Shown here: piece by piece, positions 1 to 10,528 of the stretch
How the letters are laid out: every line of letters begins with the position of its first letter
How positions within the stretch are numbered: the stretch's first letter is position 1
Notes under the pieces: generated by a model
Databases searched by the model: none
Told to the model about the DNA's origin: nothing
Seen by the model: only the letters and a program-made list of their open reading frames with translations
Assembly (NCBI RefSeq): GCF_015330125.1
Contig: NZ_JADDXR010000002.1
Location: forward strand, 682,001-746,000
Length of the DNA: 64,000 bases
Source of the DNA: Zobellia nedashkovskayae
Lineage (GTDB): Bacteria > Bacteroidota > Bacteroidia > Flavobacteriales > Flavobacteriaceae
Direction: 5' to 3'
Translations under genes and position numbers: made by a program

Positions 1-3000
1 CAGGTTTAAAATTGTGATTGTATACAAATCCTGTTGCAACGTTCTGGTCTTCTAAAGAAGCAATTTCAAAATCCCTATGATTGGTTTCGTTGTACGAATA
101 ATTAAAAGTGAAATTCTCTACATCGTAAAAATTAGCATCTGCCTCTTCTCCTCTATCCTTACGGACTCCGATAAAGTTTATACTCGTTCGTTTGGTGTAA
201 TCCTCTGCTTGTTCCTCAATGGCTTTCGCGTCTTCAGGATTATCCGCAGCATCAATCCTATCCTGCAATTTTAAATCATCATAAACGGGATCAAACTCTG
301 GGGTTATCATTTGTTCAGATATACCATAGTTAAACGGAAGCTGAATTCCCCATTTATTTGGAAGCAATTGACCTAGGTTCACATTGGTTACTAAATCGTA
401 AGAAAGAGCATCTTCACGAGCGCGTTCATTAGGCATTTGATCAATAGCACCAAAACCGGAGGTACTAGTACTACCCGTTGCTGAAACATTTGCAAAATCT
501 GCAAAATTGGCATCTACCGCAGCCAAAGCCGCCCATCCACCTTCATTATCCAAACCGGCCAAACGTAATTCATTAAACCAAACTTCACCTCTTGCGGGAG
601 TCCTACTAACATTTTTTACACCCACCATCATACTACGGATGCTTCCCAAAGACGGGTTACCTTGAATACCTATACGCAACCTACCTGGAGTTCTTGCAGA
701 AAGTGGGTCTTCCACCAGTTCTGCCTCACCATCAATAATTTCAAAATACCTTATTTGACTAAGGTCACTTCCTGCTATCCATTTCGACTTCACTTTATTA
801 AGATCTGCCAATACAATCTCCATTTGGTTATTATCTGGCCAAATAGCTTCTTCGGAACTAGCTCCAAAAGGTGTAAACTCCAATGGTATCTCTAGTTGAT
901 AGAAGTTTTCCGAGAAATCTGTTCCAATTCTAAGAAAACCAATCAAAGGTTCTTCAACATCATAATTATCGGTCTCTAAAATTTTCTCAGCATGTATAAA
1001 CATTTTCAATTTCTCATACTGGCGCACATCTATCTCAAGGTTTTTAAAAACACCTCTTGAATCTTGCGACTCTAGGTTTTCCACTACCAGCGACAGTGAC
1101 TGCTCATTCTGTTGAATAATTGTATTATTATTATTCAATTGTTCTCTAAGAACACCTGGTGGCAGAACATAGGGAATTGGTGTCCTGCTTTCATTTTCTT
1201 GAATATTTACAGCGTTTACATCTAAAGTAGTAGCGTCATCTTCCGGATCATCATTATCTATGTCAAGTGTCTTCGTATACGTTCTCCAATCCCCTCTTAC
1301 CAAATCAAGCGTTGCAAAACGCAAAAGTACATCGCTAGAAAAGCCCGTCATGTACATACGTAAAGAGCTTACCGAACGGAAATCTGTGATACCTCCTACT
1401 GCATCAGTAAAGTCACTTAATGGAATTTTATACTGAATCCATCGTGTACGCACCGTACTTTCATTTGGGATTCTCGTTCCTGAAAGCACCAGTGAATCAC
1501 GAATATCAGTTACATATTTATCATTAATAGTCGTGTTGGGTTTAATAGGAATTCTATATTCATAATAACTATTTACCGTATTCATGGTAAGGTCACGATC
1601 AATATCCTCAACGTCTGGCAATGTTGTAGACCCTCTATTATCATTAGTTACTTCTACCGGAGAGTTCCCTTGTGGGTTGTTAAAATTCAAGTAACGCTCT
1701 AAAATACCACCTTCCCTTTGCAAGAAATACTCATAGTTATCCAAAGCTGGATCTTCAGGATTGTCATTACCATAAATAGCCGCTTCAGCTGCATCATCTA
1801 GACCATCAAAACCTATATCTTGTTGGCCACGACTGTTTTCATCTACATCAAAAGCATACACTAAAGCCTGTGTTGCTGGAACCGGGCCCCAAATTGGATC
1901 TTCTGGCTTAATACTCCCCTGCCCATCAATAGGTAATCCGTTTTCATATTGTTTGAGACCATCAGATAAAATATCTTCGGAAATATTACCTAGATTAAAA
2001 ACCAATTCACCTTGGCTAGTAGCGGTTCCTTCCAAATAAGGATCCATCACCCAAAATTGTACAAACTCTACATTGGCTTGCTCAAAATTAGTACTGCTCA
2101 ACGATCGCATAATACCACCCCATTTCTGGTTGGGCCCTTCTGTATTAAAATTAGCATTTGCATTATAGGGTCCTTTTAATTCAGGATAATATGCCAAATC
2201 TAATGTAGTCTGTTGGCGTGTCTGCCCTTGCGCTACTTCAACCTGTGGAAAAACCTCATCTATAAATATTCTTCTTGTTGCGTTTGTTGAAATATCGTTA
2301 TCACTTATACTAGAAGGTCTTTGATTGGTATAAAAAACGGGATCTATACTATACCAAGCCGTTTTAGCTCTACCAAAACCAGTTTCCAATCCCTTTTGCG
2401 TGGGTGCGTCTAAAAATTCCACAGGAGTACTTGCTAATGCCCAGCCCAAAGAAGAACGAATATCTATCAGCGCCTGAGCTCCTTCAAAATCATCTAAATA
2501 GGTGGTTGTTTCTCCTTGAAAATCAGCATTTTTAGGTGAATTAGGCTTTAACCACGCTACTTCACCACGAACCGAAAGCATAGACGGCACGTCTGTATCT
2601 ATATTAGGAAGTTTGTTTACCAACCTGGTTAAAAAAGGAACTTCTGTTGAGAAATTTCCATTGAAACCAAATACGGTATTGTTTACAGGCTCTACTCCAA
2701 AATTGGACTTTTGTGTTAGTGGCCGTTCATTTAAATTCAATAAAGTGGCCCCCAAGACAAAATTCTTATTAAACTGATGTTCTACATTCACGCCTGTAAA
2801 ACGACGTGTTTGCTGACCGAATACAGCGTTATTTTCTACCGAAATATTAATTGGAGTATTTGAAGCTTCTAAACTCGGATCAAGAATCTGAACCGTACCC
2901 GCCTGATAATTTACGGTATAATCAATACCTTCTTGCAATTGTCTTCCACCAGCGGTAACACGAACCGACCCTCTTGGCACGTTAAAAGCACCTATAGGAA

Positions 3001-5104
3001 TACCATTGCTTCCCTCTGATTTATAAGTACCCTTAAGTAAAAACTTATCTTTTTCAGGATCCTGTAAAGCAGCTGATTTGGTCTGCACGTACATATCTCT
3101 AAATACATACTTTTTTTGGTTAGTGTTATACGTACTTTCCGTTTTATAATCTTCAACACCACCTAAACGATTAAATAAATACTCACCAAAAGGCTCTACT
3201 TTGGTGAAAATAATCTGGCCGTTTTGTGTGTCTACGGTAATACCAGGTACAAAGTCAAAAAATCCATCACCACCAGATTGCACATCATTATAGGCATTCA
3301 ACCTATCAAAATTAAAAACATTTAGCAGTATACGCTCTTGAAGAGGTTTGCCGCCATCTGTTTGGTTTGGAAAATCTTCTACCGGAGTAATATAATTTCT
3401 TGGTGTTGGGTTGGAATAAAGAATATTCATTTTAAAATCTTCTTCACTCAATCTAAAAGCACCCGTAGCATAAATGTTCTTCATCATCAAATCCCAGATA
3501 GGATCAGATACGTTGGTGATATTACTTTTCAGTAATTTGAGAATCAACGTGTTGTTTTCTATTATAGGATTATCAATAGCTCCCGAAACCGTAGTGGCAT
3601 CTAGTCCCCCATTGGCAAATTCCCCTACTTGATAAACTTTACCGTTATAGGTATATTGAAATGCAACAGCCAAAACCTCATCATTACTTAAACGTTGGTT
3701 CAATGAGATATAACCTAATTGCGAGTTAAATTGAAAATCTCTACTCTGTTCTAATTTTCTAGCATTTTCTAAATAGGCGTAATCAAAACCTTGATTAGGC
3801 AAGTACCCTGACACATTAAAACCCTGTTCTATAGTGGCTACATCACGAATACTTGTTGTTAGCGCTCCCCCTTTACCAATTAAAGATGGATCATAGTTGT
3901 TTGCGTTATTTCGTGGCAATTGATTTGGCTGTCCTGTATTAGTTTTAAAAAATGATGCAGGAGCATTTTGGCCAATTCTAGTGGTTTCATCTCCCGCAAC
4001 TAAGGGATCATATTCACCTAAATCCTGAATACCTACAATATTACGAACGTTTAAAGTTTGTTGGCTACGGTTGGTAACCCACACTTCTAAACGCGTAATC
4101 TGAACTTGACTTCTTATATAAGGATAGTTGACTAAAGCCGCATCGTAATTGTCCCTAAAGTATTGTGATAAGAAGAAATGCTTGTCTTCATCATATTGCA
4201 GAGCTGAAACAGAAAAATCATTAACTGTACCACCACCTTGTGCAACAACAGTATTATTTTGTGAACGTTGCTCTGAAAACACTGCTGTAACGGTAGTTTT
4301 ACCAAATTGAAGCTGAGTTTTAACCCCAAAAAGACTTTGTGCCCCAGTAATTAAAGAACTGTTAAGCGGCATGTTTACGTTACCTACTTCAATGGACTGT
4401 ATAATATCATCCTCAGTAGGTGTGTAATCTAATTTTACAATGTTCTGAAAATCGAAAGTGGCTTCTGTATCGTAGTTTGCGGTTACCTGTAATCGCTCTC
4501 CTATCTTGCCTAGCATACTCAAACTTATACGTTGATCAAAATCAAAAGAAAGATTGGTACGGTTTCTTGGGGATAAAGAAGGATTGTCGTTCTTCTGCCA
4601 GATAACCCCTAAATCCATTGCAACAGAACCCTGTGGTATTACCTCTATAGTATTACCTCCAAAAATAGATTGAAAGAAGTTGTTGTTTACATAAAAGTTA
4701 GGAAGTAAGTTTTTTCTAGCCTCTTCACTACCTTCTTTTTTACCTGAGTAAGCATCAGACTTTTCTTTAAAGTAGCCTTTAATTCCCTCTTGACGTACTA
4801 GTTCATAATACTGTTCCGGTGTTAGAATTACAGGATACCCAATATCAAAATCACCTACCTTCTCAGAATAGATGTACATGTTAAGGTTTGTGTCGTAATC
4901 GTATTTAGAAACAATACTTTCCGGATTTTCCATTTTGAGTTTACCCAAAGAAAAACCGGTCTTTACAGAATCCACTTCTTGCTCTTCCCTATCTTCATTT
5001 TCGGTTTCTTGAGCATACGATATACTGGAGGAAACAATCAAAAATAAAAATAGGAGTGTAAGCTTAAATGGTGATTTAAGAAATAGTTTGGCCCCTGTTT
5101 TCAA
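1..5104 (-). CDS. sprA: SprA, T9SS outer-membrane translocon / gliding protein (partial, C-terminus outside window)
   Basis: SprA is the giant outer-membrane barrel that forms the type IX secretion channel and is needed for gliding motility. About 1,700 codons lie in the window and the frame is still open at the left edge; SprA is usually about 2,400 residues, so roughly the last 700 are missing. I translated the reverse strand by hand: an N-terminal signal peptide (hydrophobic LLFLFLIVSSSISYAQ) is followed by long beta-rich sequence with repeated Asn/Gln/Thr-rich segments and motifs such as DDFEGAQ that I associate with SprA. The start is uncertain. I prefer the TTG at 5104, which gives MKTGAKLFLKSP before the signal peptide, because no ATG lies between it and the ruvA stop 5 nt upstream. 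The gene follows ruvA so closely that the two are probably cotranscribed. Identification rests on recognition of the family, not on a search. Confidence 0.9.
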   Translation of the reverse strand, partial: MKTGAKLFLKSPFKLTLLFLFLIVSSSISYAQETENEDREEQEVDSVKTGFSLGKLKMENPESIVSKYDYDTNLNMYIYSEKVGDFDIGYPVILTPEQYYELVRQEGIKGYFKEKSDAYSGKKEGSEEARKNLLPNFYVNNNFFQSIFGGNTIEVIPQGSVAMDLGVIWQKNDNPSLSPRNRTNLSFDFDQRISLSMLGKIGERLQVTANYDTEATFDFQNIVKLDYTPTEDDIIQSIEVGNVNMPLNSSLITGAQSLFGVKTQLQFGKTTVTAVFSEQRSQNNTVVAQGGGTVNDFSVSALQYDEDKHFFLSQYFRDNYDAALVNYPYIRSQVQITRLEVWVTNRSQQTLNVRNIVGIQDLGEYDPLVAGDETTRIGQNAPASFFKTNTGQPNQLPRNNANNYDPSLIGKGGALTTSIRDVATIEQGFNVSGYLPNQGFDYAYLENARKLEQSRDFQFNSQLGYISLNQRLSNDEVLAVAFQYTYNGKVYQVGEFANGGLDATTVSGAIDNPIIENNTLILKLLKSNITNVSDPIWDLMMKNIYATGAFRLSEEDFKMNILYSNPTPRNYITPVEDFPNQTDGGKPLQERILLNVFNFDRLNAYNDVQSGGDGFFDFVPGITVDTQNGQIIFTKVEPFGEYLFNRLGGVEDYKTESTYNTNQKKYVFRDMYVQTKSAALQDPEKDKFLLKGTYKSEGSNGIPIGAFNVPRGSVRVTAGGRQLQEGIDYTVNYQAGTVQILDPSLEASNTPINISVENNAVFGQQTRRFTGVNVEHQFNKNFVLGATLLNLNERPLTQKSNFGVEPVNNTVFGFNGNFSTEVPFLTRLVNKLPNIDTDVPSMLSVRGEVAWLKPNSPKNADFQGETTTYLDDFEGAQALIDIRSSLGWALASTPVEFLDAPTQKGLETGFGRAKTAWYSIDPVFYTNQRPSSISDNDISTNATRRIFIDEVFPQVEVAQGQTRQQTTLDLAYYPELKGPYNANANFNTEGPNQKWGGIMRSLSSTNFEQANVEFVQFWVMDPYLEGTATSQGELVFNLGNISEDILSDGLKQYENGLPIDGQGSIKPEDPIWGPVPATQALVYAFDVDENSRGQQDIGFDGLDDAAEAAIYGNDNPEDPALDNYEYFLQREGGILERYLNFNNPQGNSPVEVTNDNRGSTTLPDVEDIDRDLTMNTVNSYYEYRIPIKPNTTINDKYVTDIRDSLVLSGTRIPNESTVRTRWIQYKIPLSDFTDAVGGITDFRSVSSLRMYMTGFSSDVLLRFATLDLVRGDWRTYTKTLDIDNDDPEDDATTLDVNAVNIQENESRTPIPYVLPPGVLREQLNNNNTIIQQNEQSLSLVVENLESQDSRGVFKNLEIDVRQYEKLKMFIHAEKILETDNYDVEEPLIGFLRIGTDFSENFYQLEIPLEFTPFGASSEEAIWPDNNQMEIVLADLNKVKSKWIAGSDLSQIRYFEIIDGEAELVEDPLSARTPGRLRIGIQGNPSLGSIRSMMVGVKNVSRTPARGEVWFNELRLAGLDNEGGWAALAAVDANFADFANVSATGSTSTSGFGAIDQMPNERAREDALSYDLVTNVNLGQLLPNKWGIQLPFNYGISEQMITPEFDPVYDDLKLQDRIDAADNPEDAKAIEEQAEDYTKRTSINFIGVRKDRGEEADANFYDVENFTFNYSYNETNHRDFEIASLEDQNVATGFVYNHNFKP

Positions 5105-5109
5105 ACTTG

Positions 5110-5691
5110 TTATAAATTTTTAAGCGCAAGTTTAATTATGTTCTCTACGCTGAGCGAGGGATCTTGGGTAAGTACTTTATCAACTACCTTTTCGGCTTGT
5201 CTTCTTACAAAGCCAAGAACCTCTAAAGCAGATAACGCTTCTTCTTTATTAGTATTGTTCGCAAGTGCGGAAACTTCGCCTATATCGTAAACTTTTAAAA
5301 TCTTGTCACGAAGGTCTAGAATTACTCGTTGGGCAGTTTTGGCTCCTATGCCTTTGATAGACTGAATTGTTGGCACGTCCCCATTGGCAATAGCATCCCT
5401 AATTTGAGCGGGTTCCAATGAAGAAAGCATGGTTCTTGCCGTACTTGAACCAATACCGGAAACCGATAATAAAAGACGAAAAATTTCACGTTCCGACCTT
5501 TCAGAAAAACCGAATAACGTGTGTGAATCTTCCTTCACCTGTAGATGGGTGAATAAACTAATACTTTCTGAATCCCCTATCTTAGAAAAAGTATTCAAAG
5601 AAATATTAACAAAATAGCCCACTCCAGCACATTCTATTACTACATATGTTGGATTCTTTTCTACAAGTTTGCCTTTGAGGTGGGTTATCAT
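5110..5691 (-). CDS. ruvA: RuvA, Holliday junction branch-migration subunit
   Basis: RuvA binds four-way DNA junctions and loads the RuvB helicase rings that drive branch migration in recombination and repair. The 193-residue product has the usual length (E. coli 203). It begins MITHLKGKLVEKNPTYVVIE, the OB-fold domain I, followed by the tandem helix-hairpin-helix motifs of domain II (VSGIGSSTARTMLSS near residues 78-92 and IKGIGAKTAQRVILDL near 113-128) and a C-terminal three-helix domain III that contacts RuvB (EALSALEVLGF onward). It lies 60 nt downstream of maeB and ends 5 nt before the proposed sprA start. ruvB is in the same orientation but about 5 kb upstream, separated by queG, a transporter and maeB, instead of adjacent as in many bacteria. 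Confidence 0.97.
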   Translation of the reverse strand: MITHLKGKLVEKNPTYVVIECAGVGYFVNISLNTFSKIGDSESISLFTHLQVKEDSHTLFGFSERSEREIFRLLLSVSGIGSSTARTMLSSLEPAQIRDAIANGDVPTIQSIKGIGAKTAQRVILDLRDKILKVYDIGEVSALANNTNKEEALSALEVLGFVRRQAEKVVDKVLTQDPSLSVENIIKLALKNL

Positions 5692-5719
5692 GTTCGGTGT
5701 GGTTTTGAGGAGTTATTTT

Positions 5720-5740
5720 GTCCGGCCATTACAGCCGGAC
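5720..5740 (-). repeat. Perfect 7-bp hairpin in the maeB-ruvA spacer
   Basis: GTCCGGC and GCCGGAC flank a 7-nt loop, in a GC-rich patch between the maeB stop and the ruvA start. No T-run follows on the minus strand, so it is not a normal intrinsic terminator. It could be a processing or stability element that sets the ratio of maeB to ruvA-sprA mRNA. Confidence 0.5.
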
Positions 5741-5751
5741 GAATACTATTA

Positions 5752-8049
5752 TTAAGCCTTTGTTGATTTGGCTTTTTTTCTTTTTTCTCTTTCTTGGGCA
5801 TCTATAACCGCAACCGCCGTCATATTTACCATTTCATCTACACTTGCCCCTAATTGAAGGATATGAACTGATCTTCTTAAACCAACCATGATTGGGCCAA
5901 TACTATCCGCCTGGTTCAATTCTTTCAATAATTTATAAGTAATGTTTGCCGCTTCCAGGTTAGGAAAAATCAAGGTATTGACTTTTTTACCAGCAAGTTT
6001 AGAAAAAGGAAACTGACTCTGTAATAACTCTTTATTTAATGCAAAATCTGTTTGGATTTCACCATCAACGATTAAATCAGGATTTCTTTCATGTAAAATA
6101 CGAACCGCTTCTCTTACTTTTTTAGCATGAGGATGGCTAGATGAACCAAAGTTTGCATAAGACAATAACGCCAATACAGGTTCAAAACCAAAAGTAGCCG
6201 CAACATTAGCTGCATTCTGTGCTATTTCAGCGATCTCTTCTGCGTTTGGATCAATATTTATAGAAGTATCGGACAAGAACAAAGGTCCCTTATCTGTAAT
6301 CATGATGTTTACCGTAGATACCTTTTTAACGTTCGAAGCTCTCCCTATAACTTCAAAAATAGGTTTTACTACTGTTGGGTAGGCTCTTGAGTATCCAGAA
6401 ATCATTCCATCCGCATCACCTTCAAGCACCATCATAGCACCAAAGTAGTTACGCTGTCTCATTCTTATTTTAGCACTATAAAGTGTAGTACCACTTCTTT
6501 TTCTACTTTCCCAAAACTTGGTCGCGTAGCGAATATGTTTTTCATCAAACTCATTAGAAGTCGGGTCTAAAATTTCTATATCAGCATCAAAATCTATTTC
6601 CTTTTTTAGCTCAAGAATAACTTCTTTTCGTCCTAAAAGAATAGGTTCTGCAATACCTTCTTCATAAACGATCTGTGCTGTTTTAAGTACATCCAAATGA
6701 TCGGCCTCTGCAAAAACAATACGTTTTTTATTCATTTTGGCCCGGTTGTGCAACAAACGCACTACCTTATTATCATTACCAGAACGCTGTAACAATTCCT
6801 CTTTGTATCGGCCCCAATCATCAATAGGGTTCTTAGCCACACCACTATCCATTGCTGCTTTAGCTACGGCTGGTGGAATTTCAGCTATCAAACGTTGATC
6901 AAAAGGTTTTGGAATAATATATTCTTTACCAAAAGTCAACCTAGTTTCCCCATAAGCAATATTTACCTGCTCTGGAACAGGTTGCTTGGTAAGATCGGCC
7001 AATGCTTTTACAGCGGCCATTTTCATCTCTTCGTTAATAGTTGTAGCACGAACATCTAAAGCGCCTCTAAAAATAAAAGGAAAACCAAGTACATTATTCA
7101 CCTGATTAGGATGATCAGACCGTCCTGTAGCCATAATGATGTCTTTACGGGTCTTTACTGCTAAATCATAACTTACCTCTGGATCAGGGTTAGCCATGGC
7201 AAACACAATAGGGTTTTTGGCCATTGTCAGTAACATATCAGCCGTAACGATATCAGCAATAGATAATCCTACAAATACATCTGCATCTACCATTGCTTCA
7301 GAAAGCGTATCTATTTTTCTATCTGTAGCAAATTCTTTTTTAGAAGCAGATAGATTTTCAGCATCTTTTCTAATAACCCCCTTACTGTCTAACATGACAA
7401 TATTTTCGGCTTTGGCACCAAAAGCTTTATACAATTTGGTACAAGATACCGCTGCGGCACCAGCGCCACTTATTACAATCCGTGCCTCACTCATTTTCTT
7501 TTCAGATAATTCAAGGGCATTTAGCAATGCTGCGGCAGAAATAATTGCCGTTCCATGCTGATCATCATGCATTACCGGAATATCAAGCTCTTCTTTTAGC
7601 CTTCTTTCTATTTCAAAAGCTTCCGGGGCTTTTATATCTTCTAAATTGATTCCTCCAAAAGTTGGAGCTATCATTTTTACGGTCTCAACGAATTTATCTA
7701 CATCTTCAGTATCAACTTCAATATCAATCCCGTCTATATCAGCAAAAATCTTGAATAACAAACCTTTACCTTCCATAACAGGTTTAGAGGCTTCTGGACC
7801 AATATTTCCCAGACCCAAAACAGCCGTACCGTTAGATATGATAGCAACAAGGTTACCTTTAGACGTATACTTATATGCATTCTCTTTATCCTTCGCAATT
7901 TCAAGACAAGGTTCTGCTACACCTGGCGAATAGGCCAAAGCCAGATCGCGTTGTGTAGAATACGGTTTTGTAGGAACGATTTTTATTTTTCCAGGCTGCG
8001 GTTTAGCATGATATATCAATGCTTCCCTTCTCAGTTTTTCATTGCCCAT
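5752..8049 (-). CDS. maeB: NADP-dependent malic enzyme with C-terminal phosphotransacetylase-like domain
   Basis: The enzyme oxidatively decarboxylates malate to pyruvate, supplying NADPH and linking the TCA cycle to gluconeogenesis. The 765-residue product has the two-part MaeB layout: a malic enzyme core (about 1-430) with YSPGVAEPC near the start, VMHDDQHGTAI (metal and substrate site) and the dinucleotide-binding GAGAAAVSC; then a phosphate acetyl/butyryl-transferase-like domain (about 435-760), which in characterised MaeB proteins is regulatory and senses acetyl-CoA instead of catalysing transfer. The ATG start at 8049 is well placed. A TAAATTTG box (8079-8072) sits 22 nt upstream and matches the Bacteroidetes -7 element, although I see no good -33 partner. 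It precedes ruvA and sprA on the same strand. The family call is firm; NADP rather than NAD preference is inferred from the MaeB architecture. Confidence 0.96.
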   Translation of the reverse strand: MGNEKLRREALIYHAKPQPGKIKIVPTKPYSTQRDLALAYSPGVAEPCLEIAKDKENAYKYTSKGNLVAIISNGTAVLGLGNIGPEASKPVMEGKGLLFKIFADIDGIDIEVDTEDVDKFVETVKMIAPTFGGINLEDIKAPEAFEIERRLKEELDIPVMHDDQHGTAIISAAALLNALELSEKKMSEARIVISGAGAAAVSCTKLYKAFGAKAENIVMLDSKGVIRKDAENLSASKKEFATDRKIDTLSEAMVDADVFVGLSIADIVTADMLLTMAKNPIVFAMANPDPEVSYDLAVKTRKDIIMATGRSDHPNQVNNVLGFPFIFRGALDVRATTINEEMKMAAVKALADLTKQPVPEQVNIAYGETRLTFGKEYIIPKPFDQRLIAEIPPAVAKAAMDSGVAKNPIDDWGRYKEELLQRSGNDNKVVRLLHNRAKMNKKRIVFAEADHLDVLKTAQIVYEEGIAEPILLGRKEVILELKKEIDFDADIEILDPTSNEFDEKHIRYATKFWESRKRSGTTLYSAKIRMRQRNYFGAMMVLEGDADGMISGYSRAYPTVVKPIFEVIGRASNVKKVSTVNIMITDKGPLFLSDTSINIDPNAEEIAEIAQNAANVAATFGFEPVLALLSYANFGSSSHPHAKKVREAVRILHERNPDLIVDGEIQTDFALNKELLQSQFPFSKLAGKKVNTLIFPNLEAANITYKLLKELNQADSIGPIMVGLRRSVHILQLGASVDEMVNMTAVAVIDAQEREKRKKAKSTKA

Positions 8050-8168
8050 AAGTCCATTAGATTTTAGAAAACAAATTTAAGGGTATTCAACGGATAAGTA
8101 TAGTACGTGAACCGTATAAATTTCCAAGATACCGATTCGCTGCATTACAAAATCAGGTTTTAAACAAT

Positions 8169-9485
8169 TTATACCTCCTTATCAGCTTTTACGTTTAACC
8201 GTAATGAAAATACGCTGGCGAGAATAAAAAACGTACCTGCAAATAAAATAGCGTTCACGGCATTACCTCCTAGAAGGTTTTTAAAGATAGGTCCAAAAGT
8301 TACCGTTTCTATTCCCATGGGAATGACAATCATCATATTTAAAATACCCATATACACCCCTCTCCTGTCTTGTGGAACAATCTTGGCAACCATAGTATAA
8401 GGTATACCCATCATGGCGGCCCATCCTATACCAAAGAGCACCATTGGAAATAATACATAGATTGAATCGGAAATATACGGAATAGCAAAAAGTGCAAGAC
8501 CGGTTCCCAGTAAGCTTGCCGCATAGATTTTTTTACTTCCATATTTAAGGGCTAATGGAACCAAAGCCAGCGCCACAATCATAGTTGTAATATTGTAGGT
8601 AGTACTCATTTTTGCAGATTGAGCAGCGGCTTCCGAAAGATTAAAACCCATTGTACTCATAAACAAAGGAGTTATAAACTGCCAATACACAAAAAGGGCG
8701 TACCACTGAAAAAGGTAAACTACAGAAAGTTTCCACATAAAAGAAGGCATTTCTTTTATTGCTTTTGCTATCTCTACGAACGGCATATTGAACCGTTGAC
8801 CAAATGACATGGCCTTGTGTGCCTTTATCTCTTCGAATTCTTCTTCTGATGGTGGAATTTCAGGTGTTTTCAATACCGACCAAAGGATGGTAGCTACTGA
8901 TAAGAAGGCACCAATAAAAAAGGAATAGTACAACCATTTTGGAATGGAACCCGCCACATCAACAACATCATCTACACTGAACCAATCTTGAAATAAGAAA
9001 ATTGAGGCATTAGCCAAAACAATACCAGCACCTACAAATAGACTTTGCATTTGATACCCAAGACTTAATTGCTTTTCAGGTAATTTATCACCTACAAAAG
9101 CACGGTAAGGCTCCATAGCCATATTGTTCCCTACATCTAAAATCCACAGTAGACCTACGGCGAACCATAACGCTGGACTTAATGGAAATGCGAATAAACA
9201 GAGACTTCCTATAATGGCCCCAATCAAGAAAAACGGCTTACGCCTACCAAAACGAGGTGACCAGGTCTTATCTGATATAGCACCTATTATAGGTTGAATT
9301 ATTAAACCGGTTACCGGTCCGGCTATATTTAAAATAGGCAGCATATCTTCTGAAGCACCTAAAAACAGGAAAACAGGATTGATTGCAGTTTGCTGAAGTC
9401 CAAAACTAAACTGAATGCCTAAAAAGCCTACATTCATATTGAAAATCTGCCAAAAACTTAAGCTAGGTTTTTTAATAAAGTTCAT
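8169..9485 (-). CDS. MFS transporter, SLC45 / glycoside-pentoside-hexuronide-like
   Basis: An inner-membrane carrier of 438 residues with about 12 predicted membrane helices. The loop after helix 2 carries SDKTWSPRFGRRKPFFLIG, a version of the MFS signature D-x(2)-x-R-x-G-R-R seen in sucrose/maltose-type SLC45 proteins. In Bacteroidota, relatives often sit in alpha-glucan utilisation loci, but no glycosidase, SusCD pair or sugar regulator is nearby here, so the substrate cannot be told from context. A disaccharide or other sugar taken up with protons is the best guess. It is flanked by queG (121 nt upstream) and maeB (119 nt downstream) on the same strand. Helices and the MFS family are visible in the sequence; the substrate is inference. 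Confidence 0.85.
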   Translation of the reverse strand: MNFIKKPSLSFWQIFNMNVGFLGIQFSFGLQQTAINPVFLFLGASEDMLPILNIAGPVTGLIIQPIIGAISDKTWSPRFGRRKPFFLIGAIIGSLCLFAFPLSPALWFAVGLLWILDVGNNMAMEPYRAFVGDKLPEKQLSLGYQMQSLFVGAGIVLANASIFLFQDWFSVDDVVDVAGSIPKWLYYSFFIGAFLSVATILWSVLKTPEIPPSEEEFEEIKAHKAMSFGQRFNMPFVEIAKAIKEMPSFMWKLSVVYLFQWYALFVYWQFITPLFMSTMGFNLSEAAAQSAKMSTTYNITTMIVALALVPLALKYGSKKIYAASLLGTGLALFAIPYISDSIYVLFPMVLFGIGWAAMMGIPYTMVAKIVPQDRRGVYMGILNMMIVIPMGIETVTFGPIFKNLLGGNAVNAILFAGTFFILASVFSLRLNVKADKEV

Positions 9486-9606
9486 TCGAAGTTGGTTTTG
9501 GTCTAAAAACTACCTAACAATATAGGATAATAAATCCTCCACCGGAAAGAACTTAACAGGAAAATCTTAAAGATGACTAACTCTATCGTTTTCGTAGAGC
9601 GAACAA

Positions 9607-10527
9607 CTATTTTAAAAACTTTATGTTTCGCTGTAAACCTGAAAATTTTGTTCGTTTTACGGCAGACTTCTGAAAAACCTTTCTAAAAACATCCTCGGTA
9701 ATTTCTTCCCAATCTTTTTTCGACATAGACAGCAGTTCAGGATGTGGATTGAACAATGGTTCTTTATGAGGTTTAGAAAAACGATTCCACGGACACACAT
9801 CTTGACATACATCACAACCAAAGGCCCAATCATCAAACTTGCCTTCAAACTCCGTAGGAATCTCGTTTTTAAGCTCTATGGTAAAGTAAGAAATACATTT
9901 ACTTCCGTCAACCACATACGGCTCAACAATGGCCTCCGTTGGACAAGAATCTATACAGGCGGTACATGTACCGCAATGGTCCGTAACACGAGTATCATAT
10001 TCTAAATCCAAATCAACAATAAGTTCGGCAATAAAATAGAAGGATCCCACCTGCTGGGTAAGTAAATTGCTGTGTTTACCCATCCAACCCAATCCGCTTT
10101 TTGCAGCCCATGCCTTATCCAGTACGGGAGCAGAATCTACAAAAGCCCTACCCCCTACCTCGCCTATATTATCAGAGATAAAATTTTGAAGTTCACGCAA
10201 TTTTGATTTAATAACGTGGTGGTAATCGTGGCCGTAAGCGTACTTAGATATTTTATACGTCTCGCCTCCTTGTAATTCTTCAGGATAATAATTGAGCAAC
10301 AAAGAAATAACGGACTTAGCGCCATCTACCAATAAACGCGGATCTAGTCGTTTATCAAAATGGTTGGCCATGTACGACATTTCGCCGTTCATGTTATTAT
10401 TGAGCCATTTTTCAAGTCGAGGTGCTTCCTCTTCTAAGAAATCGGCTTTGGAAATACCACAAGACAAAAAACCGAGGCGTTTGGCTTCGGTCTTAATAAG
10501 TTCTGAGTATTTCTCTTTGGAGTTCAT
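9607..10527 (-). CDS. queG: QueG, epoxyqueuosine reductase
   Basis: QueG carries out the last step of queuosine synthesis, reducing epoxyqueuosine at the tRNA wobble position with cobalamin and two [4Fe-4S] clusters. The 306-residue protein has the expected conserved core [20 protein letters not shown] (the family's catalytic aspartate lies in this block) and two ferredoxin-like cysteine sets, [12 protein letters not shown] and [10 protein letters not shown]. It is shorter than E. coli QueG (379) and lacks the C-terminal HEAT-like repeats, as is common in Bacteroidota. The ATG at 10527 comes one base after the ruvB stop, so translation is probably coupled. The dependence on B12 is known for the family, not visible here. 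Confidence 0.95.
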   Translation of the reverse strand: MNSKEKYSELIKTEAKRLGFLSCGISKADFLEEEAPRLEKWLNNNMNGEMSYMANHFDKRLDPRLLVDGAKSVISLLLNYYPEELQGGETYKISKYAYGHDYHHVIKSKLRELQNFISDNIGEVGGRAFVDSAPVLDKAWAAKSGLGWMGKHSNLLTQQVGSFYFIAELIVDLDLEYDTRVTDHCGTCTACIDSCPTEAIVEPYVVDGSKCISYFTIELKNEIPTEFEGKFDDWAFGCDVCQDVCPWNRFSKPHKEPLFNPHPELLSMSKKDWEEITEDVFRKVFQKSAVKRTKFSGLQRNIKFLK

Positions 10528-10528
10528 A

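Noticed and set aside
7196..7561. Plus-strand frame opposite maeB
   Set aside because: Antisense to a well-conserved enzyme; no signal, motif or promoter.
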